Below the pieces are notes generated by a model, which did no database searches, was not told the origin of the DNA, and worked only from the letters and a program-made list of their open reading frames with translations. A stretch of DNA of 64,000 bases from Compostibacter hankyongensis. GTDB lineage: Bacteria > Bacteroidota > Bacteroidia > Chitinophagales > Chitinophagaceae. The translations under genes and the position numbers were made by a program. The DNA is taken from assembly GCF_039541075.1 (NCBI RefSeq), contig NZ_BAABFN010000002.1, positions 496,001 to 560,000 on the forward strand, read 5' to 3'. The first letter of the stretch is position 1, and the number at the start of each line of letters is the position of its first letter. Of this stretch, positions 62,818 to 64,000 are shown piece by piece.

Positions 62818-63726
62818 TTATTTCGCGCCCGCAGGCTCCTCCTTCGGCGTTCCCTTTACATCGCGGATATTGATGTCAAAAACCAGGATCTGGTTGGGTT
62901 GTATACGGGGCGGCGCGCCCTGGGCGCCGTAGCCCAGTCCCGAAGGGATCAGCAGGGTAGCGCTGGCGTTCTTTTTCAGCCCCAGCACACCGTCCACAAA
63001 GCCGGGCGTCATGGGCGTAGCACCTATCGTAAATTCGAACGGCTCAGCCGGCTGCCCTTTGGTAGTGTCAGTATTCGTGTCAAAGACCTTGCCTTCCATA
63101 TCCTTGCCGACGTAGTCCAACGATACGGTATGTCCGTTCTTGATCTCAGCGCCGGTTCCCGGCTCTTTTACCACCACGTATACGCCGGATTCCTTTTTGG
63201 TGGCTTTCAGGTTATGCTTGGCGATATAGTCCTGGATTAGCTTGTCGTCTATGCCTTTCTGCTTTTCCCGGTTCTGCTCAGCCTCCTCCTGTTCCCGCTT
63301 AGCGTCTTCCTGCATCTGTGCCTGGGTCTCTATGGCTATGATTTTCAATCCCACCTTGAGCATGTCTCCTTTTTTTATAAAGGGAGGTCTTTGCATTTCA
63401 GGCAGTACGGAATCTGCCGACACCTGGAATACTGCGCTGTCTCCGGCAGATAACTGCGCCAGCACTTCCATGATATCAAAGCGCTCGTGGCTCGCCTTGA
63501 ACGGCATGACAGCCGGTCTTCCGGAAGCGTAGGTGTCGTTCATAACATTGGTATCTGCCGTGACACGCATATGCATCTTGATGAATTCCCCCTCTTTCGG
63601 CTTGGGCCCGTTATGCGATTCGATGATCTTGTATTCCAGACCGCCCGCTGTTTTTTTATAGCCCTGCTGGCAGCCTGCTGCGACGATCCCGCAAACCAGT
63701 GCGAATATGATCCCTTTTCTGTTCAT
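62818..63726 (-). CDS. FKBP-type peptidyl-prolyl isomerase lipoprotein
   Basis: A 302-residue lipoprotein (lipobox VAAGC, Cys19) with two FKBP-like parts. The C-terminal domain (about 185-290) is a full FKBP: VVVKEPGTGAEIKNGHTVSLDYVG, GKVFDTN, PFEFTIGATPMTPGFVDGVLGLKKNASATLLIPSGLGYGAQG and IPPN-like RIQPNQILVFDI. The N-terminal part (about 35-140) is diverged and lacks the same density of conserved residues. A charged helical linker of Glu/Gln/Lys joins them. It would assist proline isomerisation of periplasmic or outer-membrane proteins. Typical in Bacteroidota. Confidence 0.92.
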   Translation of the reverse strand: MNRKGIIFALVCGIVAAGCQQGYKKTAGGLEYKIIESHNGPKPKEGEFIKMHMRVTADTNVMNDTYASGRPAVMPFKASHERFDIMEVLAQLSAGDSAVFQVSADSVLPEMQRPPFIKKGDMLKVGLKIIAIETQAQMQEDAKREQEEAEQNREKQKGIDDKLIQDYIAKHNLKATKKESGVYVVVKEPGTGAEIKNGHTVSLDYVGKDMEGKVFDTNTDTTKGQPAEPFEFTIGATPMTPGFVDGVLGLKKNASATLLIPSGLGYGAQGAPPRIQPNQILVFDINIRDVKGTPKEEPAGAK

Positions 63727-63852
63727 GAAATAATACTGTTTCTGTGATGATTGTTTGAGTATAAATGATCCAAAGGGTTTTCCCTATGGCGGTGCAAGAT
63801 ATTATTTCTCCGTCTTATTTGATCAGGAATATTTTTTCAGCAAAACGCAGGG

Positions 63853-64000
63853 TTATTTCAGCAGGTCCTTGTTTTCCCGGATGGCCTGTTTAAAACGTTC
63901 CACGGTATCGGCCAGGGAATCCTGGGAATGGCCCCCCGCGGCATTTTTGTGTCCCCCGCCCTGGAAGTAACGGCGGGCAAAACGGTTGACGTCAAAATCG
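63853..64000 (-). CDS. DHH-family phosphoesterase, 3' end (NrnA-like)
   Basis: The C-terminal 48 residues of a gene that continues beyond the window: DFDVNRFARRYFQGGGHKNAAGG then a helix to the stop. The GGGHKNAAGG motif is the DHHA1 nucleotide-binding loop of NrnA/GdpP-type enzymes, which hydrolyse short oligoribonucleotides, pAp and pApA (the linear product of c-di-AMP). Only the DHHA1 part is visible; the DHH catalytic domain is outside. Confidence 0.85.
   Translation of the reverse strand, partial: DFDVNRFARRYFQGGGHKNAAGGHSQDSLADTVERFKQAIRENKDLLK

Overview
The window is from a Bacteroidota chromosome, most likely a Chitinophagaceae-like glycan degrader of mid-to-high GC. Supporting signs are three SusC/SusD pairs, a hybrid two-component sensor/regulator, many lipoproteins and sulfatases, futalosine-pathway MqnA, a BT_3928-type DoxX protein, and promoters of the TTTG-N19/20-TAnnTTTG type ahead of a tRNA gene, purB and a susC gene. 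No phage, transposase, CRISPR array or rRNA operon was seen.

Layout. 1-5.7 kb: tail of a probable beta-helix protein, a beta-propeller phytase lipoprotein, a phosphorylase-family nucleosidase, a probable operon of a luciferase-like monooxygenase and a ComA-type phosphosulfolactate synthase, tRNA-Ser(CGA) with a duplicated 3' end, and a VOC protein. 5.7-12.5 kb: the large helicase Lhr, a small DoxX protein and a MutS-like ATPase. 12.5-34.3 kb: a sulfated-glycan utilisation locus with an SGNH hydrolase, a 1361-residue hybrid sensor (minus strand), and a plus-strand run of two sulfatases, SusC, SusD, a type I phosphodiesterase, two sulfatases, a GH2 enzyme and a fifth sulfatase. 34.3-39.8 kb: a visibly AT-richer islet with a second SusC/SusD pair, a palindromic repeat and the broken front end of a Fic-family gene. 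39.8-40.6 kb: a small conserved protein, two identical 57-bp repeats, a 115-bp nested inverted repeat and tRNA-Ser(UGA).

40.7-54.2 kb (minus strand): a very tight eight-gene unit of SusC, SusD, a Tat-exported DegT-type aminotransferase homologue, two amidohydrolase-family proteins, a blue-copper lipoprotein, a sorbosone-dehydrogenase-like propeller protein and a large PVC-type dehydrogenase/HEAT/cytochrome c lipoprotein. A good promoter and a 16-bp perfect palindrome of LacI-operator type lie upstream. This unit is the best candidate for an undescribed system: an outer-membrane importer joined to a periplasmic oxidation and electron-transfer module. 54.7-64 kb: housekeeping genes (msrA, a fatty-acid desaturase, a YtxH protein, mqnA, purB, BT_3928-type DoxX, DUF1599, folP, cdaA, an FKBP isomerase and the end of a DHH phosphoesterase).

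How the genes work together. In the first locus the sensor probably detects a glycan fragment and activates the neighbouring uptake and desulfation genes. SusC/SusD import the oligosaccharide, sulfatases and the phosphodiesterase-family enzyme strip substituents, and GH2 cleaves the backbone. In the third SusC/SusD locus no glycoside hydrolase is present; the partners are redox and metal-dependent enzymes, so the substrate may be a modified sugar or other small molecule handled oxidatively.
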